Shown here: piece after piece, positions 31,563 to 43,222 of the stretch
Layout: the number at the start of each line of letters is the position of its first letter
Position numbering within the stretch: position 1 is the first letter of the stretch
Notes under the pieces: model-generated
The model's input: the letters and a program-made list of their open reading frames with translations, nothing else
What the model was told of the DNA's origin: nothing
Databases searched by the model: none
Position numbers and translations under genes: made by a program
Origin: Eremomyces bilateralis CBS 781.70
Taxonomy: Eukaryota; Ascomycota; Dothideomycetes; Eremomycetales; Eremomycetaceae
Length of the DNA: 64,000 nucleotides
NCBI RefSeq assembly: GCF_010015585.1
Contig: NW_022985089.1
Location: forward strand, 261,710-325,709
Reading direction: 5' to 3'

Positions 31563-32436
31563 CTTGCCTGAATCAGCCTAGAATCGGACTGCTCAGTTCG
31601 GGTAAATGGTGGAATCTAGATATCGCAGGTACGGCCCGGGTGTGAGGGCGTGGCGGGGTCTGCTGGAGTTCCGGAGTTAAGTAAACACTGGCGGGAAGGG
31701 ATGCGGGTAAGGTTAAACTAACTGCTGTATAGGCAAATGCTTGGTGGAGAAAAGAACGGTTTGGAAGAACGAGTCTCCAAGATATGAGTTGCTCACAGCA
31801 CGATTGTATTGCGCTGGTTGCTTCGCAATGTTATCATCTGTGAGACTGTGAGTGAGTGAGTGCGGGAGAGATTGGCCCACTGTTACCCGCCGATCTGATT
31901 TGTTGACTGGGGTGCGCCATTGGCGCCTTATCGCCTTATCGCCGTATAAGGTATTGATGCCTTGTTGCCTTGCCACTTTGTCGAATCTGGTCGATGTGGA
32001 AGATCGAGGGATATCGTGGGAGGGGATACCAGGGGCAAGGAGTTTCCAGCGAGAGGAGATACCAGGGGATAGGAGGCCAGAGGAGAGGATATATTAGGGG
32101 AGAAGGGACATCAGTGAAGAGGAGATATCACCGGCGAGGAGATACCAGAGGAGAGGAGCCACCAGGGGCGAGAATATAGTACGGGGAGGGGATATCAAGG
32201 GGAAGATGAGTCTAGTCTAGAGTGCGGACCAGAAGATCACCAACCGTGGCATGGTGATGATATGGATGAAGGCATTCGACAGCTTGTCGCCAACCGCGGT
32301 ATTAAAACATTTCTATAATAAACAAGAGGCACTCGCAAGCCGGTCTGTATGTGACTCTCCCTAGATCGTACAGTACCACTCTGGCTTGGGGATGCCAAAC
32401 TCCACTCCTTTCGCATACCCTTTGCTGCGTATCCGA
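31563..32436. other. Intergenic with a minisatellite-like tract
   Basis: About 870 bp between the UBC12 start and the stop of the zinc transporter gene. Its middle part is a purine-rich degenerate tandem repeat listed separately. The rest shows no gene. Confidence 0.45.
32005..32208. repeat. Degenerate purine-rich minisatellite, unit about 15-18 bp
   Basis: Roughly eleven diverged copies of a unit close to gaggagataccagggg follow one another (for example ggggataccagggg, gaggagataccagggg, ggagataccagagga, ggggatatcaagggga). The copies vary in length and sequence, so the array is old or under weak constraint. One strand is strongly purine-rich. It lies upstream of UBC12 and downstream of the zinc transporter gene. 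Confidence 0.7.
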
Positions 32437-34286
32437 TCACCGATCCAACTCCCGATCCGGCACACAGCATTGCTTCCCATTCCCACACTCATCCCCACAC
32501 TCCAGTAGACACGCATCCGGCGATGCCCTCAAGCTTGACCGACTAGGCGCCTTGCTCGCCACGCGGCTTCCCTTCCCCTTCGACGACCGCCCCGATCCAA
32601 TATCGTCGTCCTCTCCGCAGCTATCCTCCTCGTCCAGATGGCCATCGTGATGCGCCACGCCGTTCTCCTGGCCGAGGTCGGACTCCAGGCAGAACTCTGG
32701 CTGGATCGTCGACGAGTGGATACCGTACGCGTGCAGGCACCGGCGGATGCTCCGCGCGAGCGCCATGTACTGCGCGGAGCCCTCGCCTTTGGAGTCGCAG
32801 ATGCCGGTTGGGAACGCGACTTGGACGTGCAGGCTCGCGACCAGCTTGGTGTCGCTCAGCTGCCAGACGTGGAGGTGGTGGCAGGAGCGCACGCCTGGGA
32901 GTGTGGTGATGTCTGCTTTGATGTCGTCGACAGATAGGCCGATGGGGACGGCTTGTAGAAGGATGCGCGACGCGGCTTTGCAAAGGGGGACGGCGGAGCA
33001 GAGGATGATGATGGTGATGATGAGGGAGATGAGAGGGTCGGAGTAGAAGCGGTAGGGCGATTTGGTGAGCCAGATGATGAGCGCGGAGGCGATGACACCG
33101 ATGTTGCCGAGTGCGTCGCCTACGACGTGGAGGAAGACGCCTTTCATATTGAGGTCGCTGTGGGAGTGGGAGTGGGACTTGCCATCGCCTCGGGGTTGAG
33201 CGTGGCGGTGGTGTGCATGAAGAGCGCCGTCCGACACCGCTCGGGGCCGGTGCTTGCTGTGGCTGGAAGGGTTGGACTGTCTTTTGAGTAAGGGGTCTGC
33301 TTCGGTTGGTTCGTCCACAACAGCTTGCTCTTCCTCTGTGTCGGTGCCTGACCCCGAGTCGATGTTGTCTAACTTGCTTGCGGCGATGATCTCGTTCCGG
33401 AACGAGGCTGGGTGGACATGGATCTCTCCGAGACTGGAATAGCCCCTTGATCGAGATCGGCTGTGCTTTTTGCGATGCTGGAGAGGAGACGTAATCCTGC
33501 CCGAAGGTGTTCTGGAACCATCGCCTTCCCGCTGTCCGGAGAACCTCCTTCGGGATTGCTTCTGAACTTGGCTCTCTGGAAGGACATCCTCGATATTTCC
33601 GGTCGGGTCAGCAATGGCTTGAGTTTCTGGATCCTCGTCAATCCCCTCGGGATGAGCGTGTCCTTCCTCTGCCGCACCCAGGCCGTCTCCATGTTCGTGA
33701 TCGTGCCCATGGCCGCCTGGCCCATGGCTATGTTCGTGGAACAGGAAGAGACCGAGGATATTGGAGGCGAGACCACAGCACCCGACAACGAGAACGAGCT
33801 GTGGTTGAGAAACTTCTTGGGGTTCGACAAATCGTTGAATCGCTTCGAGGAAGATCGATAGACATAGTGCGACCAGGAACACTCCGTTGACCAAGGCCCC
33901 TAATGTTTCTGCGCGTTGCCACTACGTGCGCGTTAGCAACCATCTTGGATGTAGGCTGAATGAGTACTGACGCCATAGGTGTATGTAGTTGACTTAGTCT
34001 TCGACGTGGCTACCTTGACAGCCCACAGTCCAACACATAATGAGAGCACATCATTTAACTTGGTCCGTGTTAGTTATTGTAGGATAATCGGAGAATCATG
34101 ATAGCATACCATATGAAATGCATCGGCGACAAGCGCAAGAGAATGAACCGAGTATCCTGCACCACCAGTCAGTTTCCATTCCCATGTTCTCCATCGACCC
34201 TACATACCAACAGTTAATTCCAATAAAAAGAATAGTGTGTCTATGGCCAAGAGGATTTGTATCCTCGTCGATTTGGATAGAGCCAT
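32437..34286 (-). CDS. ZRC1: Vacuolar zinc transporter, cation diffusion facilitator (ZRC1/COT1 type)
   Basis: Four exons (34286-34208, 34156-34110, 34058-33972, 33921-32437; introns 51, 51 and 50 nt) give 565 residues. CDF proteins exchange cytosolic Zn2+ for protons across the vacuolar membrane, giving zinc tolerance and storage. The N-terminus MALSKSTRIQILLAIDTLFF leads into TM1. The transport-site residues are His and Asp in AFH-MLND (TM2, restored by splicing) and HVVGD in TM5. Between TM4 and TM5 lies a long cytosolic loop with His clusters (HEHSHGPGGHGHDHEHGDG and HAHHRHAQP with SHSHSHSD). The C-terminal domain has VRSCHHLHVWQLSDTK and ends in a Cys-rich patch (CLLECGDECGNGKQCC), as in other fungal members. 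Confidence 0.94.
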
Positions 34287-35068
34287 GATGGCACCGTTCT
34301 GCGCAAAAGCGCAGTGTCTATGAATCTAGGACCGCGCGATCAGAACTGGTGCTGAAGCTACACTATCTGGGGCCGGAGAGACATTTGGATAATAAATGTA
34401 ATGAGATGGTTTCTATACACTGGGCGCACAGAGCTTTGGATATGAAGTGCCGTTGTGGTATACACAGAATGGTAAATACAATCTATTGTCTGTCAGGAAT
34501 TAATGTAGTGGCGGGTGGCGTCATATCGTGGACGGGCAGGCAGGAATGAAACTCGAGATCTGCAAAGCACTAGTAATCACACTTAGACCACAATAGTAAA
34601 ATATAAGGATTAATTACCTGTACAATACACAAGTATCTGCCTTAAATGGTTAGCATGTCTAGGATATAGTACTAATGACCAACCACAGGTGACCAAGCCA
34701 TCTGACCTCAAGTATGGAGTACCTTATTGAGGATTCGAGGTTAAGTCCGCTTTGTAGCTGGTCGTTGGTGCTGCATCACTATGTGATCTGAGAATTACTT
34801 TGGACAATATAGGAGATTTGTACATAACAAATAAATATATGTGAACTTTAAAGCAATCGTGTGTACTCTGTACGATAGGAGCTGAGCTTACATAAGTCTG
34901 GACCCTGTTAAGTATCTACTCTCCCCTTAACTTCGGACCTCAACGACGTATTTGTAATTCTGTCTACAACCAAGGAACAGCAGGCACTTGAAGTGCCCTT
35001 ACGATTGTAGTCTCTTGACTACAACATCGTAGATACCAGGCCGGTAACTACGCTTTTGGCTGGACAAT
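34287..35068. other. Intergenic, divergent promoters; two small inverted repeats near its end
   Basis: About 780 bp between ZRC1 and GPI8. The sequence is fairly AT-rich and has no supported coding frame. Two adjacent palindromes at 34983-35030 are listed separately. Confidence 0.4.
34983..35030 (+). promoter_or_regulatory. Two adjacent inverted repeats upstream of GPI8
   Basis: The first is ggcactt-g-aagtgcc (34983-34997), a perfect 7-bp palindrome around one base. The second pairs acgattgtagtc (35001-35012) with gactacaacatcgt (35017-35030), giving 12 bp with a 2-base bulge and a 4-base loop. They end 38 bases before the GPI8 ATG, so they probably lie in the leader of the mRNA or at its promoter. 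Function unknown; a dimeric factor site or RNA hairpins are both possible. Confidence 0.45.
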
Positions 35069-36297
35069 ATGTTATTTTTCTCAATCTTGCTCCTCCTTGG
35101 AGCAAGTATCCTCTCCTCCGCTGAACATACATCGAATTGGGCCGTCCTTGTTTCGACATCTCGGTTTTGGTTCAACTATAGACATCTTGCCAATGTCTTG
35201 TCCTTATATAGGACTGTCAAGCGACTGGGCATTCCGGATTCCCAGATCATTCTCATGCTTCCAGATGACATGGCTTGCAACCCTCGAAACGTGTTCCCCG
35301 GCACTGTTTACAACAACGCGGATCGAGCACTGGATCTCTATGGAGACAACATCGAAGTGGATTATAGGGGCTACGAGGTTACGGTAGAGAACTTTATCCG
35401 GTTGCTCACAGACCGGTTTGGCGACGACGTACCGCGAAGCAAAAGGCTGTTGACGGACGATCGGAGCAACATCTTGATCTACATGACCGGGCACGGTGGG
35501 AACGAGTTCCTCAAGTTCCAGGATGCGGAGGAAATCAGTGCGTTTGACCTCGCCGATGCCTTTGCGCAGATGTGGGAGAAGAAGAGGTGAGCATACATCC
35601 CAAGATCTTCAAATTCATACTCATGGAGGGCAATAGATACCACGAAATGCTATTCATGATCGACACCTGCCAGGCGAACACCATGTACAGCAAATTCTAC
35701 TCCCCCAACATCATCGCGACTGGTTCTTCCGAAATCGACGAGTCCTCCTACAGCCACCATGCAGACAACGACGTCGGCGTCGCCGTGATCGATCGATATA
35801 CCTATTATAATCTCGAATTCCTCGAAACGCAGGTCCGCGAGCAAGGAAGCAAGCTTAATCTAGGCGACCTATTCGATTCATACGACGAGGAGCAGATCCA
35901 CTCGCGCCCAGGGTTCCGCTACGACTTGTTTGAAGGAGGAGCCGAAGCAGCGCGAGCGCGCAAGGTCATGGACTTTTTTGGCAACGTGCAGAACGTAGAG
36001 GTTCAAGGGGAGGCAGATGCGGCGTCCTGGAATGCGACGAGCTGGAAAGAGGAACTTCAGGCGCTGCAGAACTTGGTCGAGGAGGCTCAGAAGAGACATA
36101 ATGCTTCCGCACCCGGACCGGAGCATTCAAGAGCCGCCGCAGATGGAGCATCGGTAACCTTCCGGGGTCTTAACCATGGTGTGGCGGCGAAGGTGCAGGT
36201 GGAGAATACGTGGAGCAAACAGGTCATGGGAGCAACGGCGCTCCTAGGCTGTGCTGCGGTGTGGATGCTCGGCTCATACTTCGATACGGCGAAGTGA
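35069..36297 (+). CDS. GPI8: GPI-anchor transamidase catalytic subunit
   Basis: Two exons (35069-35586, 35637-36297; intron 50 nt) give 392 residues. Gpi8 is the cysteine protease of the ER transamidase that swaps the C-terminal signal of proteins for a preformed GPI anchor. A signal peptide ([20 protein letters not shown]) is followed by [20 protein letters not shown]. The catalytic dyad is His142 in [11 protein letters not shown] and Cys184 in [12 protein letters not shown], the cysteine being close after the splice. [20 protein letters not shown] is also typical. A C-terminal membrane segment ([20 protein letters not shown]) anchors the protein. The insert rich in Ala, Glu and Gln before it (about 295-355) is variable in the family. 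Confidence 0.96.
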
Positions 36298-36801
36298 ATG
36301 AGCTGTCTAGCATTGTTGGAATTAAAAAGAAAGGATTCCAACAACGCTTCAGGATTACAGCCAGCGCCACAACTACATATCTCCAACAGCCCGAGTGTCT
36401 CTTTATTGGAAGGCATTTGCTTGCTCATCGCAGCACTCCGGCGCGGACTTCGATTACGTCTCGGGGGTTAAAGGCTGCCAACCATTAGAGCATTCGGGTA
36501 ACAGTGAAGAGCCGGCGCCGCGTGATAGTCCAGATTCTTAGAGCCGAGCGGCCATGTGGATATCAGACAAGCGGCGAATTTGCACACAGAGCAAGTTATC
36601 AATGCATCGAGGTGTCCATTGATTCCATCTGTGCAAACCTCTATTCAGTTATATTTATCTGGCCGAAATAACGGCGATTGTCAAAACTAAGGACATCATT
36701 ATATTCTTCGGACTCGTTCTTACGAAACATCTGTCCACCCTGACCATGGTCTCAATATCTGTTCTTACATTTCATCATTCATAGCCATATCATAATCGCT
36801 A
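36298..36801. other. Convergent intergenic spacer
   Basis: About 500 bp between the 3' ends of GPI8 and the kinase gene. Nothing recognised. Confidence 0.4.
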
Positions 36802-37794
36802 CTACTGCTCGCCCTCCTCGCCCTCCTCGTCCTCGCCATCATCGTCGTCAACGTCATCGTAGTCGGCAGCAGCAGCAGCAGGAGCTCCATATGGCCCGGC
36901 AAGCTTTGTCAGCACTTCATACGCACTCGGCCGCTTCTTCAGCTCAACTTCCAGCATGGTCGATATAAGCTGGAGCACATTTTCGAGTCCAGGCATCCCA
37001 TCCCATCCCAAGATTGAATAAAGCGCGCCCTGAATGCTGCCATTTCCAACCCCGTCCGCATACCTATAACTGTTGCCTTGTCCATATCTTGTGACCCGCC
37101 TCAGCATCGTCCCGGAGCCACCACTACGAGACTTCTCGTACACCGCGAGAATCTCCAAAAACACATCTCCCAAACAGAAAACGTCCGATTTGCGGTCCCG
37201 CGGCTGCATCGCCAGGATTTCCGGCGGCGCGTAGACGGGCGTATGGACGCCATACGGAGAATTCGTCACGCTGTTCCCCGACGGCTCGAAGTCGAGGGAA
37301 AGCCCGAAGTCCGAGTACAGCACTCCACCGTTGTGGACGAGGATGTTTCCTGGCTTGATGTCCCGGTGGCGGATGGACTTGTTATGGATCTCCAGCAGAC
37401 CCAACGCGAGGTTCATGAGCATCGTCACCAGCTCATCTCTGGTCATTGTCGATGACGGCTCTCGAAACTTCTGGTTGAGCCAGTCTTTCAGCGATCCGCC
37501 GTTCGCAACGGGGTAAAGTACCACGCAGATCCGGTGGATACTGCCCGTGATCCCCTCATACCAGTCGAAAAGGCGCACAACCCGACTTGCCTCTCTTAGC
37601 TTGTGCATGATGTCGATCTCACTGGTTGCCTGCTGCCTCCATGTCGAGTATCCTAGTTTGTGGATCGAGTACTCGAAAACCTTCTGCGCAAACTCTTCCC
37701 CGGAGACTGTATCGTAGACTCGCGCAACCCTTGCCTGCGCGCCCAACCCTAAGAAGTCTCGTTGCTCATAACAACGGGATCCATCATAGACCAT
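36802..37794 (-). CDS. Ser/Thr protein kinase, fungal, unassigned subfamily
   Basis: A single 330-residue frame containing a complete kinase domain. The glycine loop is FLGLGAQARVARVYD, the ATP lysine is Lys38 in EFAQKVFE, the catalytic loop is SIRHRDIKPGNILV (Asp145), and the Mg2+ motif is DFG at 162. The APE motif reads APPE (VYAPPEIL), followed by KSDVFCLGDVFLEIL. All catalytic residues seem intact, so it should be active. It is not clearly one of the standard families; small kinases of this build are often expanded in filamentous ascomycetes and lack a known role. The C-terminus is an Ala run followed by a strongly acidic tail (about 20 Asp/Glu). An imperfect 36-bp tandem duplication lies about 210 bp upstream. 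Confidence 0.85.
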   Translation of the reverse strand: MVYDGSRCYEQRDFLGLGAQARVARVYDTVSGEEFAQKVFEYSIHKLGYSTWRQQATSEIDIMHKLREASRVVRLFDWYEGITGSIHRICVVLYPVANGGSLKDWLNQKFREPSSTMTRDELVTMLMNLALGLLEIHNKSIRHRDIKPGNILVHNGGVLYSDFGLSLDFEPSGNSVTNSPYGVHTPVYAPPEILAMQPRDRKSDVFCLGDVFLEILAVYEKSRSGGSGTMLRRVTRYGQGNSYRYADGVGNGSIQGALYSILGWDGMPGLENVLQLISTMLEVELKKRPSAYEVLTKLAGPYGAPAAAAADYDDVDDDDGEDEEGEEGEQ

Positions 37795-38750
37795 GTGATC
37801 AGGCCGCAGAATGTATCGTTTGCCAGTGGTTTCCCCTTTGCCCGTCAGGATCAGGGGGCTTTGTTGACCAGAGTGATAAACAATGGATTGTTGCCTTTAT
37901 ACGGTGTCCATTCTCGATCCCATATCACCGACTCTGCGATCTCAGTAATATCCATGACTGCGTCCTCTTTTGCTGTGGGTTCCACGCTTCAATACCGGTG
38001 CGGACACGACAAATGAGTTGGAGAATGTGAAAGGGTTGAACACGATAAGTGAGTTGGAGAATGCGAAAGGCTTTGAAACAAGAAGAGACATTGTGTTTAT
38101 TCCGTACCTATAAAACATATAGAAACTCAATCCGACAAGGCTACCTCCAAAGCTACTACTGCGCTGGCATCTGTACACGTAGCAATGAAGCGCTTCACCC
38201 GCTTGGTAATATGGGGAGACATGAAGGCGGTTACCGAAAACAGACTTGGGAACCGGTGAGGAAACAGGACAAGACTTTGATTGGATAGCTAAACACTATC
38301 TAGGGTGTGTAAAAGGCAGACATAAGGCTATGTAGGCGTGGAAAAGGCAGTCAAAAGGCCATGTAAGGTACTAAGCTGTGATATGCAAGTTAACTGTTTG
38401 CGTCCCGAAGCAGTATTGGGCTCAAGGGCTTTGAAGCCCGGCAAATGTCACTCTGCAGGCGAGATGGCCCTGCAAGGCTACTTCAGCACTGGGCACGTCG
38501 CGGCACTGGAATCCACACGGAAGCCATGGTTGATTCAAGTCGAGTTCCGATTTATAAGTTGGTATTTGATATACAAGTGGTCTTTCGTGCATCATAACGC
38601 CCAACCGAGATGCAACCCGGCAACAGTGCCTTCGCAATGATAGTGAACAAATGAAATACGCTTTCATGAACGCGGGTTACGTCTAGAAACCAAATGACTG
38701 ACGGCCGCCAGCGAGGGACGGCGATAGCGAACGCGATCGACCATCCTCCG
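37795..38750. other. Intergenic between kinase promoter and YME1 3' end
   Basis: About 950 bp with short open frames but no recognisable gene. Contains the duplicated block listed separately, and loosely repeated AAGGC-type words around 38310-38480. Confidence 0.4.
38005..38077. repeat. Two-copy tandem repeat of 36-37 bp
   Basis: The block cacgacaaatgagttggaga and following bases at 38005-38040 is repeated at 38041-38077 (cacgataagtgagttggaga and following) with a handful of differences. It lies upstream of the kinase gene and may sit in its promoter. Confidence 0.8.
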
Positions 38751-41351
38751 CTATGACGAGCCCGCCTGGGCCACGACGGGAGGCGGAGGCGGCGGCGCTC
38801 CACCGTCCCCACCCACCGGTTGCGGCGGTTTGGGACCGCCGAACCCAGGAACGACGATGTCGGGCAGCTTGATCGGAGCGTTTTCGCCCATCTTCATCTT
38901 CCCTGGAAGTTTCTCGCCCCTGACGACCTTCTCCATCTCATCCTTGTCCAGATACTCGTACTCGACCAGCGCATCGGCGAGAAGGTCCAACTCCTTTCGC
39001 TTCGCGAGGAGGAGTTTGGTGGCGCGGTCTTTCCCGTCCTCAAGGATCTTGTGGACTTCGTCCCAGATCTTCTGGCGGGTTTCGGATGAGAGTCGGTTGT
39101 ACTCGGAGTGGAGATCGATGTTTCCGAAGGCGTCAGACATGCCCATTTGAGTGACCATGGCATAGGCAATGGACGTGGCTTTTTGCAAGTCAGATGAGGC
39201 GCCAGATGTGACGTTGTCGTTTCCGTACACGAGCTCTTCCGCAACCTTGCCGCCCATGCATACGTCAATGGTAGCGAGATATTCCTTCTTGGCCATGGAG
39301 ACACGGTCCATTTCCGGTAGCTGGTACGTGATCCCCAGGGCGTGTCCGCGAGGCATGATGGTGGCTTTGTACAACGGATCGGCAGCAGCGGTAAACATAG
39401 CGACTAGGGCATGGCCGCCCTCATGATATGCCGTCATGATCTTGTCCTTCTGTTGAATAACCGCGCTGCGCCGCTCCGCACCCATGAGAACCTTATCTTT
39501 AGCCCATTCGAAGTCAATCATGGCCACTTGCTTGGCCTTACGCTTGCTCGCGTGCACGGCAGCCTGATTCACGACGTTCTCAAGCTCCGCACCGGAAAAC
39601 CCAGGAGTCGCTCGCGCCAAGACCGATGCGTCCACGTCGGTGGAGATCTGGACGTTGCGCATGTGGTGGGTCAAGATGCCCAACCGACCCCTGACATCGG
39701 GGAGGGGAACCACGACATGGCGGTCGAATCGTCCGGGTCGAGTCAAAGCCTTATCCAGCGACTCGGGAAAGTTGGTCGCACCGATGATAATGACGCCGGC
39801 GTCCTGATCGAATCCATCTAACTCGGTGAGTAGTTGGTTTAGCGTCTGTTTCACATAGGCGGCGTCTCTTTCGTTTCGCTTGCCTCCGATGGCATCCAAC
39901 TCGTCTATGAATACAATCGCGGGTGCCTTGGTCCGAGCAGCAGTGAAAAGCTCACGAACGCGCTTGGCACCGACACCGACATAGACTTCATCGAACTCGG
40001 AGCCAGACATGTAGAAGAACGGGACTCCCGCCTCACCTGCAACGGCACGAGCGAGGAGCGTTTTGCCGGTACCAGGAGGGCCAACGAGCAAAACACCTTT
40101 AGGAAGCTTGCCGCCAAGTGCGCTGAACTTATCGGGTGATTTCAGGAATTCAACCAGCTCTAGTAGTTCATCCTTCGCTTCTTCGCATCCATGAACATCG
40201 CTGAACCGGGTGGTCTGAAGTTCGGGTCGTGCTTCGGCATGCTGCTGACCGCTAACCCTCCGCAGCATCCCCGTCCCTTCAAGCAGCAGATTGAGAACTA
40301 CCATTGTGATCCATACGCCGAACCCAAAAGTCAGGAGAAACCTGAATAGTTTGAAGACGGTAGACCACATGGATTCATCAACGACGACATGAAGAGGGCT
40401 AGTCTTGGCGCCTGAGCCACCTCTGGCACTGACGGTCCCTCCAGCTGCACGAACACGACCAGCAACCGCCTGGCCAACAGCTTGGAGTTGCTCTTGGGAA
40501 AGTGCGCCGCCGTTACCTGCAGCATCTCTCCCTGCAACTTCACCGGGTCCGAGCTCGGCTGCTCCCAATCGCTCCAAAGAACGCGTGTACAATGCCTCGC
40601 ATGCAGGATTGGCGGCAAAGCGTCCAGTCTGGTATCGGTGAGCGACTATGTCCGGACGGTTTGCCCGGAGGCAGGCGGAGTAGAAGGCATTTTGCGCCGT
40701 TGCGCTTTGGGGGTTGTTGTTCGCAGTTTGTTCGAGGTGCGAGAGAACCGATGACGAATTCGAGTTATTATTGGAGCCTCCAAACAGTCCCCGACGTTGT
40801 TGTTCGAAGACATTTCCATATCCCCCGACCTTCCGCAGACCGAATGGACCGAATGTTGTCGATGTAGAGTGATTTCTTCGGACAGATGAGAGATTTCGAA
40901 CTTGGGGGTTAGTCAAGTGGAATCGATTGCGCGGTACTGCTGACACCAGAGATTGCCAGGTCAAAGGAGAAAGACCAGTCGGGACTGTTTTCAATGCCGC
41001 GATATTCGGTTGAGTTAGAAACTCGGGTAGCGGGACGGTCACCCCTTCTGAGGCATGCTTGGTAACAGCATCATGACCTAGCTGCCGCTCAGAGTGCAAT
41101 CCCCTTGTGTCTTGCTTTTGAACGATTCGTGTTCGGGGCCGCGAGTTCGTAGTCGGTCTTTGACCGGATGTTCGCCACGGGGTTGAGAGGATGGTTAACA
41201 ACGACGGCAAGGCTTCAACTCCCGCCGAGAATGCGCTCTGAGTTAAAGAATTAGCGGCTGCTCTCTGAGGAGACACTTTTATAACGCGCAACAATGGTGA
41301 TGATCCAATGCTTACCGCTGCCAGAAGATTGGCCTGTAAAGCCATCCCCAC
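38751..41351 (-). CDS. YME1: Mitochondrial inner-membrane i-AAA protease
   Basis: A frame of 866 codons (840 if an in-frame intron at 41238-41315 is removed). Yme1 forms a hexamer facing the intermembrane space and degrades misfolded and short-lived inner-membrane proteins. The N-terminal third is basic and Ser/Thr-rich, fitting a transit peptide and linker. A membrane segment lies near [20 protein letters not shown]. The AAA module has Walker A GPPGTGKT (about 424-431), Walker [11 protein letters not shown], the pore motif in [20 protein letters not shown] and RPGRFDRHV. The zinc protease site is HEGGH (His643, Glu644, His647). The possible intron has a strong GTAAGC donor and a TTAACTCAG acceptor. 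Removing it gives a typical N-terminus [18 protein letters not shown]. Confidence 0.96.
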   Translation of the reverse strand: MGMALQANLLAAVSIGSSPLLRVIKVSPQRAAANSLTQSAFSAGVEALPSLLTILSTPWRTSGQRPTTNSRPRTRIVQKQDTRGLHSERQLGHDAVTKHASEGVTVPLPEFLTQPNIAALKTVPTGLSPLTWQSLVSAVPRNRFHLTNPQVRNLSSVRRNHSTSTTFGPFGLRKVGGYGNVFEQQRRGLFGGSNNNSNSSSVLSHLEQTANNNPQSATAQNAFYSACLRANRPDIVAHRYQTGRFAANPACEALYTRSLERLGAAELGPGEVAGRDAAGNGGALSQEQLQAVGQAVAGRVRAAGGTVSARGGSGAKTSPLHVVVDESMWSTVFKLFRFLLTFGFGVWITMVVLNLLLEGTGMLRRVSGQQHAEARPELQTTRFSDVHGCEEAKDELLELVEFLKSPDKFSALGGKLPKGVLLVGPPGTGKTLLARAVAGEAGVPFFYMSGSEFDEVYVGVGAKRVRELFTAARTKAPAIVFIDELDAIGGKRNERDAAYVKQTLNQLLTELDGFDQDAGVIIIGATNFPESLDKALTRPGRFDRHVVVPLPDVRGRLGILTHHMRNVQISTDVDASVLARATPGFSGAELENVVNQAAVHASKRKAKQVAMIDFEWAKDKVLMGAERRSAVIQQKDKIMTAYHEGGHALVAMFTAAADPLYKATIMPRGHALGITYQLPEMDRVSMAKKEYLATIDVCMGGKVAEELVYGNDNVTSGASSDLQKATSIAYAMVTQMGMSDAFGNIDLHSEYNRLSSETRQKIWDEVHKILEDGKDRATKLLLAKRKELDLLADALVEYEYLDKDEMEKVVRGEKLPGKMKMGENAPIKLPDIVVPGFGGPKPPQPVGGDGGAPPPPPPVVAQAGSS

Positions 41352-43222
41352 TAGAAAGCGAAGTTCGAGGGGACTCCCAGTCGGGGCTACTGGTCAACAA
41401 GCGCCAAATGAAGGGAATAAAGAAATGAAGAGATTAATGTGACGAAAAGCATGCCATAACTGTTCGACCAAGGATCAACCAATTCTCGTGCGGGACTCTG
41501 AATGCGGCGTAAAGATGATGATGACCACGACATTCGCGCGACTTCGCAACATGCGAATGTGGACTTTCGAACATCACGTGCATGGACTGTGCTACACGTG
41601 ACCTGGACCAACAATCGAGAATGTTCCACCACTGTTCCGTGCAATGGAGTTACGTCCAGGGGAAGACGAGATGTCGATGTCTTACCTTGGCAAAATACCT
41701 TAGGCATCAACCATGTTTGAATGTCAGGTGACAGATCCATGTCTAGTCAAGTTCATCTTCAGTTCAATGTTCCATTACTCACCTCTCACTGTGATGATTG
41801 ATGCATTGATCCTGATCCGATCAAAATATGAATTCGGGAAAATAAGGTTAGTTCTGGATGGTACTTTTAACATTTAACTTTCTGGACATCGAAACATAAT
41901 TGTATCAATAATCAAGCACCTCAACTCCTCCCCAGTCCCCACTGTAGTACTCTTCCTGGAGTTTCACCCCACGCCTCTTCTAGCGAAACCAAGAATAGAT
42001 ATCACAGGTGCTTCCACCCGAAGTCCCGATTCCCGAACAGAACAAATACGTACTGTGCGAGTGTGGCTATTATTCCCGATCATCGTACATAGTAGAGCTT
42101 AACAGCTCGAGGTCATGACTGAGGCAATCCCAATTTCCTTGACAGTTCACACTTCACAACAATCCAGGCTCAGCCCCGCAAGTCAACTCATATGCTCCTC
42201 AGGGGCTCACCGAGATTTCCGAGCATGGGATGATGTGCTGGAATGGGGCAAGCCCTTGTATGTAACCTTTACCCGTCTGTCTGTCTCAACACTTAAGACT
42301 GAGTCAAATGTCAATAAGCAACGGATTTTTTTAGTTCTTTCAGCCGTTCTTGAGCGCTGCAATTCGGACTCCGGAGCAGGTGATATTTAGCCCCTCGTGT
42401 TAACAGAATCGCGGCTTGTCAAGGAACGGTACCACTGAGAGCTTCCGTCACATACTACCTATGAACCTCAAGTAAATGAGCCTGGCCCTCGGTTTAACTG
42501 CCATCCACCCGGAAATAACAATTCGGATCAGAGCATTTTCGTTGTCTTCTCGAGTCTTGCAAAAGTCTAGATTCCGGCGCCCGTCGGGTATCACAACCAC
42601 GCGCATGCACAGAGCCGCTTCACGATCCCAAGGTTCGGTTTTGGTTTGGTGACCCCATGGACTCATGCTAAGAAAAGCCATGAGGGACCGGGGGATCCCC
42701 ACTGATAGTCGTGTAGCCCCGGCTAGGCCCTACAAAAGCAAAGGCAAGCGTGGTTGATAGCACAACAGACCAATGTAAATCCGAGCATTCCGCTTCGAGG
42801 CCAATCAGGCTCACGAACTCGGACAGCGGCCCCGGCTCATTATTCCCAATTCGGTTTGGTCCTGGCAGCCTAAGTGCCTGGATACGAGCTCAGAGGATGG
42901 TTTTCAAGGGTTGCCATTGACAACACCCTTGACCATCTTCCCATTTTCTCGCATAGGCGGCGTAGCTGAACTGCACCCGGTTTCGTGGCGCGTTTTAGTG
43001 AAGAAAGAAGAGATTGTGAGCGACTCGGCGCATCCATTGCGTGCGGCTTGCTTTTGAAGGATGGCTTGGTACGAGCGCTCGTTGACCGGAGGTTGATCTC
43101 CTCTCCGGCAATTCTCATCTTCTCCAACCCTTCTTGCTCGACGCGGTTCTTTCGTTGCGTCTCTTTCTATTGTCTAGCCAGTCGTTCCAAATCTCGTTTG
43201 TTTGAGTCGAAATTAAGTCACG
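41352..43222. other. Long intergenic region, nothing recognised
   Basis: About 1.87 kb between the divergent starts of YME1 and the surface-protein gene. Contains AT-rich parts near 41840-41900 and pyrimidine-rich DNA from about 43090 towards the next gene. I see no coding frame with family character, RNA gene or mobile element. Confidence 0.4.
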
